A stretch of DNA of 33,479 bases from Clostridioides difficile (GCA_012955965.1 JABBZI010000033.1:1-33479), one strand, 5' to 3'; positions 7,358-15,964 are shown, counted from the first letter of the stretch. Translations and numbers: made by a program. The notes: generated by a model not told the origin, from the sequence alone.

Positions 7358-7540
7358 ATAATCTTTTGTTACACAAATTCCACTCTTTTTAGAATATATT
7401 TTTTTCTCTTGCTAGATTTAATTATACCATATTTTCAAATATCTAGTTAATGACTTGTACTACAATAATTAGAAATCTTGTTCCACTCACAATCAATATT
7501 GATTATCTTAAAAATGTCATTAGCTTGACTATTTAAAACT

Positions 7541-7765
7541 TTAATACTTACTTTCGGCATTAAAGGACTTCTTGATAATACTATCCACCCTTTCTTCTAA
7601 TGCCTTGCACACTACACTCATCATATAACTATCTAAATCAATAGCATCCAGTGTTGTTTCAAGAGGATATCCCATTTTTAAAGTTATTTGTTTTACAACA
7701 CACAGATATCTTTCTGTAGTTGGTTCAATATACTTATCAATGTAATGCATATCTATTTTCTCCAA
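7541..7765 (-). CDS. Small protein encoded with the replication initiator
   Basis: A 74-residue protein, mildly acidic, with two predicted helices and no recognised domain (DMHYIDKYIEPTTERYLCVV...). It starts 3 nt after the rep stop codon, so it shares the rep transcript and is probably translationally coupled. Small genes in this position on Gram-positive plasmids often modulate copy number. That is inference from context. Confidence 0.65.
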   Translation of the reverse strand: MEKIDMHYIDKYIEPTTERYLCVVKQITLKMGYPLETTLDAIDLDSYMMSVVCKALEERVDSIIKKSFNAESKY

Positions 7766-7768
7766 TTC

Positions 7769-8956
7769 TTACTTATAGTAATATCCTTCTTCATTTACTA
7801 GACCTTGATCAAACAAATTTCTCCTAACAGTTTCAAGTCTGACAGGATCTTTGCTATAATCAATTTCTCTTTCTTCTTTTTTAACATCTTCATCATCCCA
7901 ATATTTGTTTAATTCTTCTTTAAACTTTAAATCATCTTTTTGATGAATTATAACTTCACTTATTTTATTTGAAAGTGTTGATTTAAAAAAATCATAATTC
8001 TTTGTATTTATAATATCAGTATTATCTCTTTCAAGTGCTATAGCAATAGATTTATTAAAAGCATTCAGATAAACATCACTCTTGAAATCAAACTCTTTAA
8101 AATCTTCTTTAAATAGTTTAATTGTCCCTGTTGTAAAAATATTTTCATTTGGTATATAAAAACTAAAAGATACTCCATTGTCCTGTTTCTTTTTAGGTAT
8201 ATAATCTTCAACCAATATATCTTTATCAAAATATTTTCTAGGTTCATAATCTATCACAGAAAAAATTATCTCATCTATTTTTCTATTTTTTCTTTTTTCT
8301 TCTTTTATTGAAACAACCATGTTGCCTTTTTTATTTATCTCATTCATTGCTCTTTTTAGAACATTTTGCTTAAAATATTTATACTCTGGATATACATTAT
8401 CTTTTAATTTCAAATAAAATCTTAATTCATCTAATTTATATTTTACCTCCACTTCCTTATTTTCTCTGCTCCATAGCCTAAATAAAGTGTATAATCTTTG
8501 AGTATATGCACCTCTAAAATTAAATAAAACTGATAAATTAATAGCTGTATATCCATTTTTCTTTTTCTGCATTTTTACAAAATCAGTTATATGATTGTAT
8601 AGAACTTCATGCATCATGATTGTATAAATTTGGTCTGTATGATCCAATTCATATGTATTAATTAAACCACTTCCAAAAGTTTTTAATTTTCCAGTTGTCT
8701 CTTCTATGTAATCAAATTCTAGAACGCTCTGTTGAAACATATTCAAAATTTCTTTTATATTTTTATGTTCGTAATCATTATTATTTTTCATAAATACTTT
8801 TAGCTCTTCTTTTGATATAGTTGTAACATAAGAGGAATTTTGTTGTTTCTGAGCATTAAAAAGTATTTTGTAAAATAATTTATTTTCCACATTTGTAAAA
8901 TCATATTTACTTTTTATTAAATTATTTGGTTGCATTAAAATTTCTTTTTTTTCCAA
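7769..8956 (-). CDS. Plasmid replication initiator, Rep_3 (RepB) family
   Basis: A 395-residue protein opening MEKKEILMQPNNLIKSKYDFTNVENKLFYKI, the usual start of Rep_3 family initiators (two winged-helix domains, about 10-130 and 140-260). The segment RGAYTQRLYTLFRLWSREN matches the conserved core of the first domain. The C-terminal part (about 260-395) is charged and variable. It binds iterons and opens the origin for theta replication. Six direct 22-bp repeats lie 75-210 bp upstream of its start, as expected. Its RBS is GAGGTGAT. The protein probably also represses its own transcription through those repeats. Confidence 0.9.
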   Translation of the reverse strand: MEKKEILMQPNNLIKSKYDFTNVENKLFYKILFNAQKQQNSSYVTTISKEELKVFMKNNNDYEHKNIKEILNMFQQSVLEFDYIEETTGKLKTFGSGLINTYELDHTDQIYTIMMHEVLYNHITDFVKMQKKKNGYTAINLSVLFNFRGAYTQRLYTLFRLWSRENKEVEVKYKLDELRFYLKLKDNVYPEYKYFKQNVLKRAMNEINKKGNMVVSIKEEKRKNRKIDEIIFSVIDYEPRKYFDKDILVEDYIPKKKQDNGVSFSFYIPNENIFTTGTIKLFKEDFKEFDFKSDVYLNAFNKSIAIALERDNTDIINTKNYDFFKSTLSNKISEVIIHQKDDLKFKEELNKYWDDEDVKKEEREIDYSKDPVRLETVRRNLFDQGLVNEEGYYYK

Positions 8957-9030
8957 AATTTATCACCTCATATAAATTATAAAACTTGATTTAACAAAAG
9001 GTCAACTATTTTTAAAATACACTCACTTTC

Positions 9031-9163
9031 GACCCTTAAAATGATGACCTTTGACCCTTAAAATGATGACCTTTGACCCTTAAAATGATGACCTTTCGAC
9101 CCTTAAAATGATGACCTTTGACCCTTAAAATGATGACCTTTGACCCTTAAAATGATGACCTTT
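9031..9163. repeat. oriV: Six iterons, plasmid origin of replication
   Basis: Six copies of a 22-bp unit beginning GACCCTTAAAATGATGACC and ending TTT. They start at 9031, 9053, 9075, 9098, 9120 and 9142, so spacing is 22, 22, 23, 22, 22. An extra C precedes copies 1 and 4 and follows copy 6. Every unit is identical, and a spacing of about two helix turns puts all binding sites on one face of the DNA. They lie directly upstream of the rep gene. Confidence 0.92.
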
Positions 9164-9203
9164 CGTCTCTGAAACCTAGATATACCAATCATTATAGCTT
9201 GTC

Positions 9204-9252
9204 TAAAAACTATTAAAGACTTTAAAAACTGTTTTAAAAACTATTAAAGACT
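9204..9252. repeat. Two 18-bp direct repeats beside the iterons
   Basis: TAAAAACTATTAAAGACT occurs at 9204-9221 and 9235-9252. The AT-rich stretch beside the iterons may be the DNA-unwinding part of the origin. No DnaA box was found. Confidence 0.5.
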
Positions 9253-9522
9253 AGAAAAGATGTCTGAACTATTCTTTTTTTTAATATAAAAAACTTTATT
9301 AATTATTTTTCTAATATACTTACTAAATGCTATTGAATTTAATTTTACTTAAAAAGATGGGAGATAATGAACTTGCAATCTTGATGATTGGGAAAAAATA
9401 AACTGATAAAAATAAAGTTGATTAAATATAGTTTTAAGACATTTAAAGGCTTGTCTGACCTATTTTAATTGCAAACTTGATGTCATTTACCTAAAAAGAT
9501 GAAAATTTGCTTAAAAATGGAA

Positions 9523-9557
9523 ATAGAAGGCCAAATATAAAATATCCAGCCTTCTAT
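9523..9557 (+). terminator. Possible terminator hairpin
   Basis: ATAGAAGGC (9523-9531) pairs with GCCTTCTAT (9549-9557), followed by a T-rich run. No gene is seen upstream, so it may insulate the CRISPR modules from the origin. Confidence 0.4.
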
Positions 9558-9589
9558 CTCTTTAATTATTTTTTCATACGAGATACTTA

Positions 9590-9882
9590 TAAATTAAGAA
9601 AGAAGTGCATATATAAGTTATAAAATAAATTAAATAATAAGTTTTATAAAATGCATATATAAATTTAAATAATTTTAGTTTTCTATATTCAGTTTATTTA
9701 ATAAACGAAAATTTTATTAAATAAATTATGATATAATAAATATATAAATAAACGTTGTAATGATTGTAAACACCGAGTTTAAACGTATTTTTGAAAAATA
9801 TCAAAAATCAATACTTGTGTCTCACTGCAAATTTTAATATTTAATGTGTCTGAACGTATTGAAAATATCGATTCATTTCAAG
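9590..9882 (+). promoter_or_regulatory. CRISPR leader, module A
   Basis: AT-rich leader with an extended -10 (TGATATAAT, about 9728-9737) roughly 145 nt upstream of the first repeat. Its opening block (AAAGAAGTGCATATATAAG...) recurs in diverged form before 10260, before 10410, at about 13290 and at about 15605. Confidence 0.5.
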
Positions 9883-9967
9883 ATTTTATATTAACTAAGT
9901 GGTATGTAAATTGTATAAGGTTATTGTGTTTTACAAGACTATTGTAGGTTTTATATTAACTAAGTGG
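9883..9967 (+). CRISPR. One-spacer CRISPR mini-array, C. difficile I-B repeat
   Basis: Repeat 1 (9883-9911) is a 29-mer differing from the C. difficile repeat only at its first base. A 36-nt spacer follows (9912-9947). Repeat 2 (9948-9967) keeps GTTTTATATTAACTAAGTGG and then diverges, as a terminal repeat does. No cas genes are present, so processing would rely on chromosomal type I-B Cas proteins. Confidence 0.85.
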
Positions 9968-10239
9968 TAAACAGGATAATTTTAATTATTAGATCTTTAT
10001 AATTAAGATTTAAAAATAAATTATAAAGAGAGTGTATATATAAATTACAAAATAACTTATAAATGAAATTATCAATAATGTTAAAAAAGTTGTTTTCTAT
10101 GAGTATTTTAATCAGCTAACTAAAATTCTCATTAGATAAATTATGATAATATATATGCAGTGAGCTATATTTTGAATATAAACACTATAAAGATTGTAAA
10201 TACTAAGTTATAAGTAATACTTTTTGAATTTATTTTGAG

Positions 10240-10260
10240 CTTTTACATTAACTAAGTGAA
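10240..10260 (+). CRISPR. Degenerate CRISPR repeat, module B
   Basis: TTTTACATTAACTAAGTG at 10241-10258 keeps the repeat core with one change. It is preceded by a decayed leader (about 10003-10239) and not followed by a second repeat. Confidence 0.6.
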
Positions 10261-10412
10261 AAATAGAAATATAAATTAAGTAAAAAGTGTATAAATAATT
10301 TATGAAATAACTTATATAATAATTTTGATAAAAATGTATACAAAAATTCAAATAATTTTGGTTTTCTGAGTTCATTTTATTTAAGAAACTACAATTTTTA
10401 TTAAATAAATTA

Positions 10413-10478
10413 GTTTTTAAATTATCTAAGTGATATGTAAATTGTATAAGATTATTGTGTTTTACAAGACTATCGTAG
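10413..10478 (+). CRISPR. Degenerate repeat plus copy of the 9912 spacer, module C
   Basis: A diverged repeat (10413-10442, ending AAGTGATATGTAAAT) is followed by a 36-nt spacer (10443-10478) that matches the spacer at 9912-9947 at 34 of 36 positions. The next repeat has decayed beyond recognition. It looks like a duplicated and eroding array. Confidence 0.7.
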
Positions 10479-10649
10479 TCTTTAAATATTTCTTTTTATC
10501 ATATTTGTTATAAATAACTCTTTTTACATTACCCATATATCTTAATGTATTAAGCTAAAAGTTAATACATGCCTCCTTCTTTAGTTTCTAATAAAACAAT
10601 AATACATTTTTAGTTACAGTTATATATTAACCTATTTTTCGTTTTTAGT

Positions 10650-10880
10650 TTCCCAAATGCTCGTTTATTCATTTTTTGAAATAATTTATTTGAAATTAAT
10701 TATTAAAAGTTTATCTTAAAATATACCAAAATATTGAAATTTAGATGTTTTATAAGACTTTTTATTTTTTATATCTACAAAGATTTTATTTTTTACACTT
10801 TTATTTTAAATTCATAAATTCCCAAACGCTCGTTGTTAAATTCCCAAACACTCGTCGTTAATTCCCAAATACTCGTCGTT
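10650..10880. repeat. Second iteron-like repeat family
   Basis: Four copies of about 19 bp, consensus TTCCCAAACACTCGTCGTT: 10650-10666 (shorter), 10819-10837, 10841-10859 and 10862-10880. The last three are spaced 22 and 21 bp, the same helical periodicity as plasmid iterons. They could be a partition centromere, or the iterons of a second or lost replicon. Otherwise I see no gene in 8957-11398. Confidence 0.65.
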
Positions 10881-11398
10881 CGATCTCTGTACATAAGTAA
10901 TTTCAATGTGTCCAAATCGCCTAAAATAATAAAATATAAAATAAATAAAATGTTTTTAAAATAGAATAGAATAGTAAAAGGGAAAATACAAATACTTTTC
11001 TATTCTGTACTGTTTATAAAAAAATACAAATATCTTTCTTTTATAAATTATCAAGTTATATAAACAACATTTAAATTCTCATTATTTGTAAAAACAACTT
11101 ATATAAAAGGTTTACGTCTCAAATAAATTTAGAAAGGCTTTTTAAAGAGTTTTAAAACGTCTGTAACGCTTTTAAATAACAAATACAATAATTTCCTTTA
11201 TGATAAGGACAAACTACCTTAAAATGGCAATAAAATGGAATACATAATGTATTGGATAATAATAAAGTTATATTTAATTAAATCACTCAATCTTGTTAAT
11301 GAAAGGTTAATAATTCAAAAAAAGATGTGTTATTGAAAAATCGTAAAATATATAATAGTATTTTATCTAAGAGGAACTTAAAAAAAGGGGGGAAAGTA

Positions 11399-12046
11399 AT
11401 GGATGGATCTTTTGGGGCATTAATTAAAGCATATATAATTCAGATTATATTGGTTATTTTAGTTTTTTTAATGGCTTTTATACAAAGTAAATTTAAGTTT
11501 AAAAATAAGTCTTTAAATTTTATAAAAGAAAATAATAATGTATTAAATATAGTGGGTTCAAAGTCATACTTTTTTATTTTTTGTATACCATTTTTGGGGT
11601 ATGTAGCTTTTGCATTGGCTATTTGGGGATTATTTTTTAATTTAAGAGGAGAATTTGAAAAAGAACATACTGAATATTTATTAAATGTAATTAAGTCTAT
11701 TTACGATAAAGAAGAAGACATTAATAGACAATACAAGAAAGAGTTCAAGTTAATAGAAAGTATTTTATCTGATACTAAAAATCCTTACCACAAAATGGTA
11801 GTAGAAAATGCAATTGTTCTTGACTCATTTCTGAATGAATACAACAAGATAAAAGAATATTTTAAAACTGAAAAAGAAGATATTGATATGTATGAGGAAA
11901 TAAAAATATCTCTAATTAATTTTTTAAAATGCATTTATAATATGGATAATGATTCTAAAAGAGAACTGATTTTAGATGAAAAAGAGATGTTATTAGAAGA
12001 TATTAAAAAATACAATGATATGTTAAAAGAATATACAAAATTATAA
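11399..12046 (+). CDS. Membrane protein upstream of telA, XpaC-like by context
   Basis: 215 residues from the ATG at 11399, which has the strong RBS AGGGGGG; an in-frame upstream start at 11327 lacks one. Two membrane helices (about 10-28 and 55-75, SYFFIFCIPFLGYVAFALAIW) precede a charged cytosolic region rich in coiled-coil-like Glu/Lys (about 82-215). In other Firmicutes, TelA-family genes are paired with XpaC, a membrane protein of similar plan, so this is probably a diverged XpaC-type partner. Sequence similarity alone is weak. Confidence 0.6.
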   Translation: MDGSFGALIKAYIIQIILVILVFLMAFIQSKFKFKNKSLNFIKENNNVLNIVGSKSYFFIFCIPFLGYVAFALAIWGLFFNLRGEFEKEHTEYLLNVIKSIYDKEEDINRQYKKEFKLIESILSDTKNPYHKMVVENAIVLDSFLNEYNKIKEYFKTEKEDIDMYEEIKISLINFLKCIYNMDNDSKRELILDEKEMLLEDIKKYNDMLKEYTKL

Positions 12047-12176
12047 TATATAATTAATATTCTAGACTTCACGAATGTTAATGTTTCAAAGATTATTAAA
12101 TAGATATATGAAAAAGTATATCAGTGATGAAGACTTATTTTCTCATTAGAGAGATTATTAAGGAGTTGTTATTTTA

Positions 12177-13244
12177 GTGAGTTGCTTAGAAAAAATAAAA
12201 GATGACTATGAGTGTATATCTAAAAAAGGCAGGGAAAAAATAAATTTTAACGATAAATATGAATTTGATTTGAGAAAAAATGAAAAAGTAAAGGCTATAT
12301 TAGAAGAAATAAATATAAATAATGCAGATGATCTACTTGAATTTGGAAATACATCTTCAGAGAGTGTTATGAAAACATCTGATGAGTTGCTATATTCAAT
12401 GAAAAATTATTATGAAGATGATATAAATGAAATGTTAAATAAATTAAATAAGGTAATGGAAGATTTTAATTTTGATGAGTTAAAGGAAACTAAAGAAACA
12501 CATTTTTTAAAGAAAATATTTAAAATAAATAAATGTGAATTAGATAAACAAATAAATAAATCTATAATGATAGTTGGTGAAGTTGAAAAGATTTATTTAG
12601 GGTTAAAAAGATATGAAATAGATTTAAGAGAGCAATTAAAAAGTATGAATATGTTGTATGAATCAAACTTTAAATACTGTAGTAGTTTGGAGAATTATAT
12701 AATAGCAAGTGAAATTATTTTAGAAAATTTAGATAAAGAATTGTCTTTAGAATCAGGAGAGACATATTCTTATGAAAGAGTAGAATTTTTAAAAAATAAT
12801 AAAGAGCTCTTAGAACAAAAAAATTATGATTTAAGGACAGCACTAAATATATCATTACAAAACATAACACTAATGGAGCAAATTCAAAATTATAATTTTG
12901 ATTTAATGGAATTAATAACATCTTCTCTTATAATTACACTACCCATTTTTAAGAGATGTTTAACAAACTCAATAAGACTAAAAAAACAAGAAATTTTATC
13001 AATGGAAATGAATAGTATGCAAGACTCAACAAAGGATTTTTTTATAAAGAATACAGTAAATACGTCTAATGATAATTTAAAAACATTTGATAGTCAAACT
13101 GACTCATATTCTTTAGAGCAATTATATAAAAAAATAATGTGTAGTATAGAAGAATGTAAGAAAATAAAAGTAGAAAATAAAACCAATATTCAAGATAATT
13201 TTTTAAAAGTAGAAAATTTAAAAGAAAAAATGAAGTTTCAATAG
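12177..13244 (+). CDS. TelA/KlaA family protein (toxic-anion-resistance family)
   Basis: A 355-residue, mostly helical cytosolic protein, close to the usual 360-390 of TelA. Matching features are the middle region with SLENYIIASEIILENLDKEL, the later LMEQIQNYNFDLMELITSSL and IITLPIFKRCLTNSIRLKKQEI, and a helix like the TelA KQVxDTTNxLL segment (NSMQDSTKDFFIKNT). GTG start with AGGAG 11 nt upstream. The family is named for tellurite resistance but is mostly linked to envelope stress and phage or colicin tolerance. Actual tellurite resistance is not implied. It follows the membrane gene by 130 bp and ends before a strong hairpin. Confidence 0.78.
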   Translation: MSCLEKIKDDYECISKKGREKINFNDKYEFDLRKNEKVKAILEEININNADDLLEFGNTSSESVMKTSDELLYSMKNYYEDDINEMLNKLNKVMEDFNFDELKETKETHFLKKIFKINKCELDKQINKSIMIVGEVEKIYLGLKRYEIDLREQLKSMNMLYESNFKYCSSLENYIIASEIILENLDKELSLESGETYSYERVEFLKNNKELLEQKNYDLRTALNISLQNITLMEQIQNYNFDLMELITSSLIITLPIFKRCLTNSIRLKKQEILSMEMNSMQDSTKDFFIKNTVNTSNDNLKTFDSQTDSYSLEQLYKKIMCSIEECKKIKVENKTNIQDNFLKVENLKEKMKFQ

Positions 13245-13411
13245 CTTTTATATTAATAAAAATAATAGCAGAATAAAAATTAGTATAAATATAAAGTGTG
13301 CTTATAATTTATAGAATAACTTATAAATAAATTTATTTATAATGTTTAAAGAAAGTTAAAAATAACTTATTAATAATTTATTCTAATTTTTAATCAATTG
13401 AAGATTATAAA

Positions 13412-13460
13412 ATAAATGCCCTTACAATCTATTTATTCAGATTATAGGGGTATTTATTTT
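13412..13460 (+). terminator. Terminator after the telA-like gene
   Basis: Imperfect 20-bp stem (AATAAATGCCCTTACAATCT with AGATTATAGGGGTATTTATT), then TTATATAAAA. The 13245-13411 stretch also carries a diverged copy of the CRISPR-leader block. Confidence 0.65.
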
Positions 13461-13505
13461 ATATAAAAATTGACTAACTTTAAAAACTAGTACAAATAAA
13501 GTTAG

Positions 13506-13700
13506 TTATTTTTTCTGAAAGTATTTTAGTAAGTTAATAGCTATAATTACAAATGTAAAACAAATATATACTTTAACTAAAGTCGTTAAAATCGGTTGTA
13601 CTGAAATATTTTTTATTCCTACAAACCAGATTAAAAGCAAAAGAATAATTGCCACTATATACATACATGTATTTACAATTTTTAATGTATTCTTTTTCAT
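13506..13700 (-). CDS. Small two-helix membrane protein under ECF-type promoter 4
   Basis: A 64-residue protein, start chosen at ATG 13700 because AGGAG lies 10 nt upstream; the ATG at 13709 overlaps that RBS. Two hydrophobic helices (about 10-27 and 38-57) are joined by a short loop, with a basic end LLKYFQKK. It resembles the 60-residue protein at 4793 in size and plan and may be another immunity-type or envelope-stress peptide. It has the fourth TGTCCA-N17-CGTT promoter, 8 kb from the sigma gene. Confidence 0.65.
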   Translation of the reverse strand: MKKNTLKIVNTCMYIVAIILLLLIWFVGIKNISVQPILTTLVKVYICFTFVIIAINLLKYFQKK

Positions 13701-13733
13701 AAATATCATCTCCTATACACTAATCTCATATAT

Positions 13734-13764
13734 TTCAACGTACTTAGGATAGGTTTTTGGACAG
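13734..13764 (-). promoter_or_regulatory. ECF-type promoter 4 (CTGTCCA-N17-CGTTGAA)
   Basis: CTGTCCA at 13764-13758, exactly 17 nt, CGTT at 13740-13737 on the minus strand, about 35 nt before the start at 13700. Weaker in the last -10 bases than promoters 1-3. Nothing else is seen between 13765 and 14121. Confidence 0.6.
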
Positions 13765-14121
13765 AAATTTAAAAAGATTTATATGTTTTTCATTAAAAAT
13801 TATGTAAGCACGAAAAATGTCTAAATAAGTATTTATAAAATTTCCAATTTTATGTAAATAAGATTTGATTTAAAAAAATAATTTAGATAAATATGGATAC
13901 AGAAAAATTTAAAAAAATAATAAAATTTTCTAAATAATAAAGTTTAAAAAAGAACAGTACAAAAGTCAGTCAATTAAGGACAAGCATCTATTAAATATAA
14001 CAAAATATATAAGACATACCTAAAAAAAAGTCTTTAATAGCATGATATTACAGCTTTAGACATTAGATATATACTATAATATGATTGAGGTTATCATAAA
14101 ATAATTAGAGGGGGAATTAAA

Positions 14122-14640
14122 ATGTCAAAGATGATCAAATGTAAAGCATGTTCAAAAGAGATAGCATCTAATGCTAAATCATGTCCTAATTGTGGGGCTA
14201 AAAACAAAAAACCATTTTATAAAAGAGGTTGGTTTATAGTTGTAGTAGTATTTGTTTTATTATATGCTATTGGTACTAGTGGAAGTGGTGGAAATGATGA
14301 TACTGCTAAAGGAAATGATGATGGAGCAAATAAAACAGCTAGTGTAGATAAGCCAGAAGAACCTAAGAAAGAAAAATATGAAATAGTTGGAGATATAACA
14401 TCAGAAACTGATAGTATGGCAACATATATAAAAGGCGTTATTAAAAATAACAGTGGTAATGATATATCATATGCACAAGTAACATTTACTTTATATGATA
14501 AAGATGGAAACCAATTAGGTACTGCAATGGATAATATAAATGATCTTAAAAAAGATGGTACTTGGAAATTTAAAGCTATGGGAATGAATACAGATGGAGA
14601 AATTGCATCTTATGAGTTATCAGAAATAACTGGTTTCTAG
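14122..14640 (+). CDS. Zinc-ribbon membrane protein with FxLYD-type domain
   Basis: A 172-residue protein. An N-terminal zinc ribbon (Cys 7, 10, 21, 24: CKACSKE...CPNCGAKN) is followed by one membrane helix (about 36-51), a Gly/Asp-rich linker, and an extracytoplasmic beta domain (about 82-172) with VIKNNSGNDISYAQVTFTLY and DGTWKFKA, the FxLYD pattern common in clostridia. RBS AGAGGGGGAA precedes the ATG. Function unknown; such proteins are often found near stress and secretion genes. A terminator follows at 14706-14752. Confidence 0.8.
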   Translation: MSKMIKCKACSKEIASNAKSCPNCGAKNKKPFYKRGWFIVVVVFVLLYAIGTSGSGGNDDTAKGNDDGANKTASVDKPEEPKKEKYEIVGDITSETDSMATYIKGVIKNNSGNDISYAQVTFTLYDKDGNQLGTAMDNINDLKKDGTWKFKAMGMNTDGEIASYELSEITGF

Positions 14641-14705
14641 ATTAATAAAAAAGATAATTAGAGTAAAATTGTTTTATATTTCTCTACTTAAGTAGAAATG
14701 ATGGA

Positions 14706-14752
14706 AAGCTATGAACTATAGAAATGAAACTCTATTTTTCATAGCTTTTTAT
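14706..14752 (+). terminator. Terminator after the zinc-ribbon gene
   Basis: AAGCTATGAA (14706-14715) pairs with TTCATAGCTT (14738-14747), followed by TTT. Confidence 0.75.
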
Positions 14753-14842
14753 ATAATAAAAACAAGAAGATATAGAGTAATGAAAATGATTTAATGATGT
14801 AATATGTTTTATTTAAATACATTAATTAAGAGGGAGAAGCAA

Positions 14843-15424
14843 ATGAAAAAACTATTAGTGATTTTATTATGTTTAATTGTTTCAATAGGACTAGTAGCGT
14901 GTTCTAGTGATCTAGAAAATGATTTAGATATTGCAGGTAATGAAGATCAAACAGATTATTCAAGCAATGAAAGTAGTAATTCGTCATATGAAAATTCTTA
15001 TGACAGTACTATACCAAGCAATTCGGAAAATGATAATTTAGATAATTCTCAAAAAAATCAAGAAGAAAAGATAGAAGCATCACAATTTTTTAATGCTGTA
15101 TATATTCCAAGTATCTATGATATAAATAAAATATCCTTTGATACTATACTGGGCAGAATTAAAAATACAGGCTATAAATATGATGTTGTGGAGCCAAATG
15201 AAGATACAGTAGGTAAAATAAATGTTTATGATAGTGAAACTAGTGACACAGTACATTTCTTAACATATCCAAATGAATATGGAGTAGAAGCATTAGCGCT
15301 ACTTGAGTATGATAGTAATGGTAAAAGTGTTTCTGTGGATGATAAAAATCATGAAGGAAACATAGAATTTGATCCATCTGGAGGAATAGATGCACAAATA
15401 GAATTTTTATTTGGGAATGAATAA
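14843..15424 (+). CDS. Lipoprotein of unknown function
   Basis: 193 residues from ATG 14843, which has AGAGGGAGAAG upstream; an earlier in-frame ATG at 14804 would place extra residues before the signal peptide. The signal peptide ends in the lipobox LVAC with Cys20 as the lipid site. A Ser/Asn/Glu-rich linker (about 25-80) leads to a globular domain (about 82-193). No family recognised. The linker suggests a surface-tethered domain. Confidence 0.75.
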   Translation: MKKLLVILLCLIVSIGLVACSSDLENDLDIAGNEDQTDYSSNESSNSSYENSYDSTIPSNSENDNLDNSQKNQEEKIEASQFFNAVYIPSIYDINKISFDTILGRIKNTGYKYDVVEPNEDTVGKINVYDSETSDTVHFLTYPNEYGVEALALLEYDSNGKSVSVDDKNHEGNIEFDPSGGIDAQIEFLFGNE

Positions 15425-15522
15425 AATTAAGTTAGTATAGAAAATAACATATTATCAGTAAGATAAATATATATAATTTTAAATCATATTTTCTTTTTAT
15501 GAATATTTATCATGTTATAATG

Positions 15523-15573
15523 CTTTTATATTAACTAAGTGGAAAACAGAGTAGTTTCAAACTACTCTGTTTT
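15523..15573 (+). CRISPR. Terminal CRISPR repeat remnant with array terminator
   Basis: TTTTATATTAACTAAGTGG at 15524-15542 is the repeat core. It runs straight into a hairpin (AAAACAGAGTAGTTT with AAACTACTCTGTTTT, 15543-15573). The array at 18347-18394 ends with almost the same core-plus-hairpin, so this is the 3' end of a lost array. A diverged leader block follows at about 15590-15690. Confidence 0.75.
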
Positions 15574-15702
15574 TATATAAAGTAAAAATAGAAATATAAA
15601 TCAAGAAAGAAGTGTATATATAATTTATAAAATAAATTATATAATAAGTTTAATAAAAATGTAGATATAAGTTTAAATATTTATGGTTTAAAGAAGAGCA
15701 AC

Positions 15703-15748
15703 ATAAAACTCCTATATAATTTAGAAGATAATTATATAGGAGTTTTAT
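15703..15748 (-). terminator. Terminator of the XRE/DUF6442-like operon
   Basis: Perfect 19-bp stem (15703-15721 with 15730-15748) around ACTCCTATATAATT, just after the XRE gene on the minus strand. Confidence 0.75.
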
Positions 15749-15753
15749 ATTCA

Positions 15754-15960
15754 TCAAAAATAGAATAAATCTTCAAACTTTTTATCTAAAGCAATACACA
15801 AAATAAGTGCTAATTTTGCAGTCGGATTAAACTGACCTGTTTCTATCGAACTTATAGTATTTCTTGATACTCCAACCATTTCAGCTAATTGAGTTTGTGA
15901 TAACTTTTTCTCTGCTCTTGCTGCTTTTAAGTGATTTTTTAAGATTAGTTCATCATTCAT
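15754..15960 (-). CDS. XRE-family transcriptional regulator
   Basis: A 68-residue Cro/CI-type helix-turn-helix protein with almost nothing outside the DNA-binding domain (LSQTQLAEMVGVSRNTISSIETGQFNPT). It is encoded 4 nt after the membrane-protein gene and probably represses their common promoter. Such short XRE proteins typically pair with small membrane proteins on mobile DNA. Confidence 0.85.
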   Translation of the reverse strand: MNDELILKNHLKAARAEKKLSQTQLAEMVGVSRNTISSIETGQFNPTAKLALILCIALDKKFEDLFYF

Positions 15961-15964
15961 ATAT

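Noticed and set aside
8065-8247. 60-residue frame inside rep
   Set aside because: Same-strand shadow of the Rep_3 gene with no start signal.
9358-9402. 14-codon frame MGDNELAILMIGKK
   Set aside because: No RBS and no conservation evidence; too short to claim.
10545-10575. Minus-strand GAAGGAGG with ATG as a gene start
   Set aside because: The frame stops after two codons; the next frame is only 24 codons and runs into the decayed CRISPR module. The sequence is better explained as a small palindrome.
10910-10945. GTGTCCA at 10910 as a fifth ECF promoter
   Set aside because: No CGTT at the 17-nt position and no gene oriented from it.
12177-13244. Tellurite resistance
   Set aside because: The gene is TelA-family, but that name rarely reflects function and no other ter genes are present.
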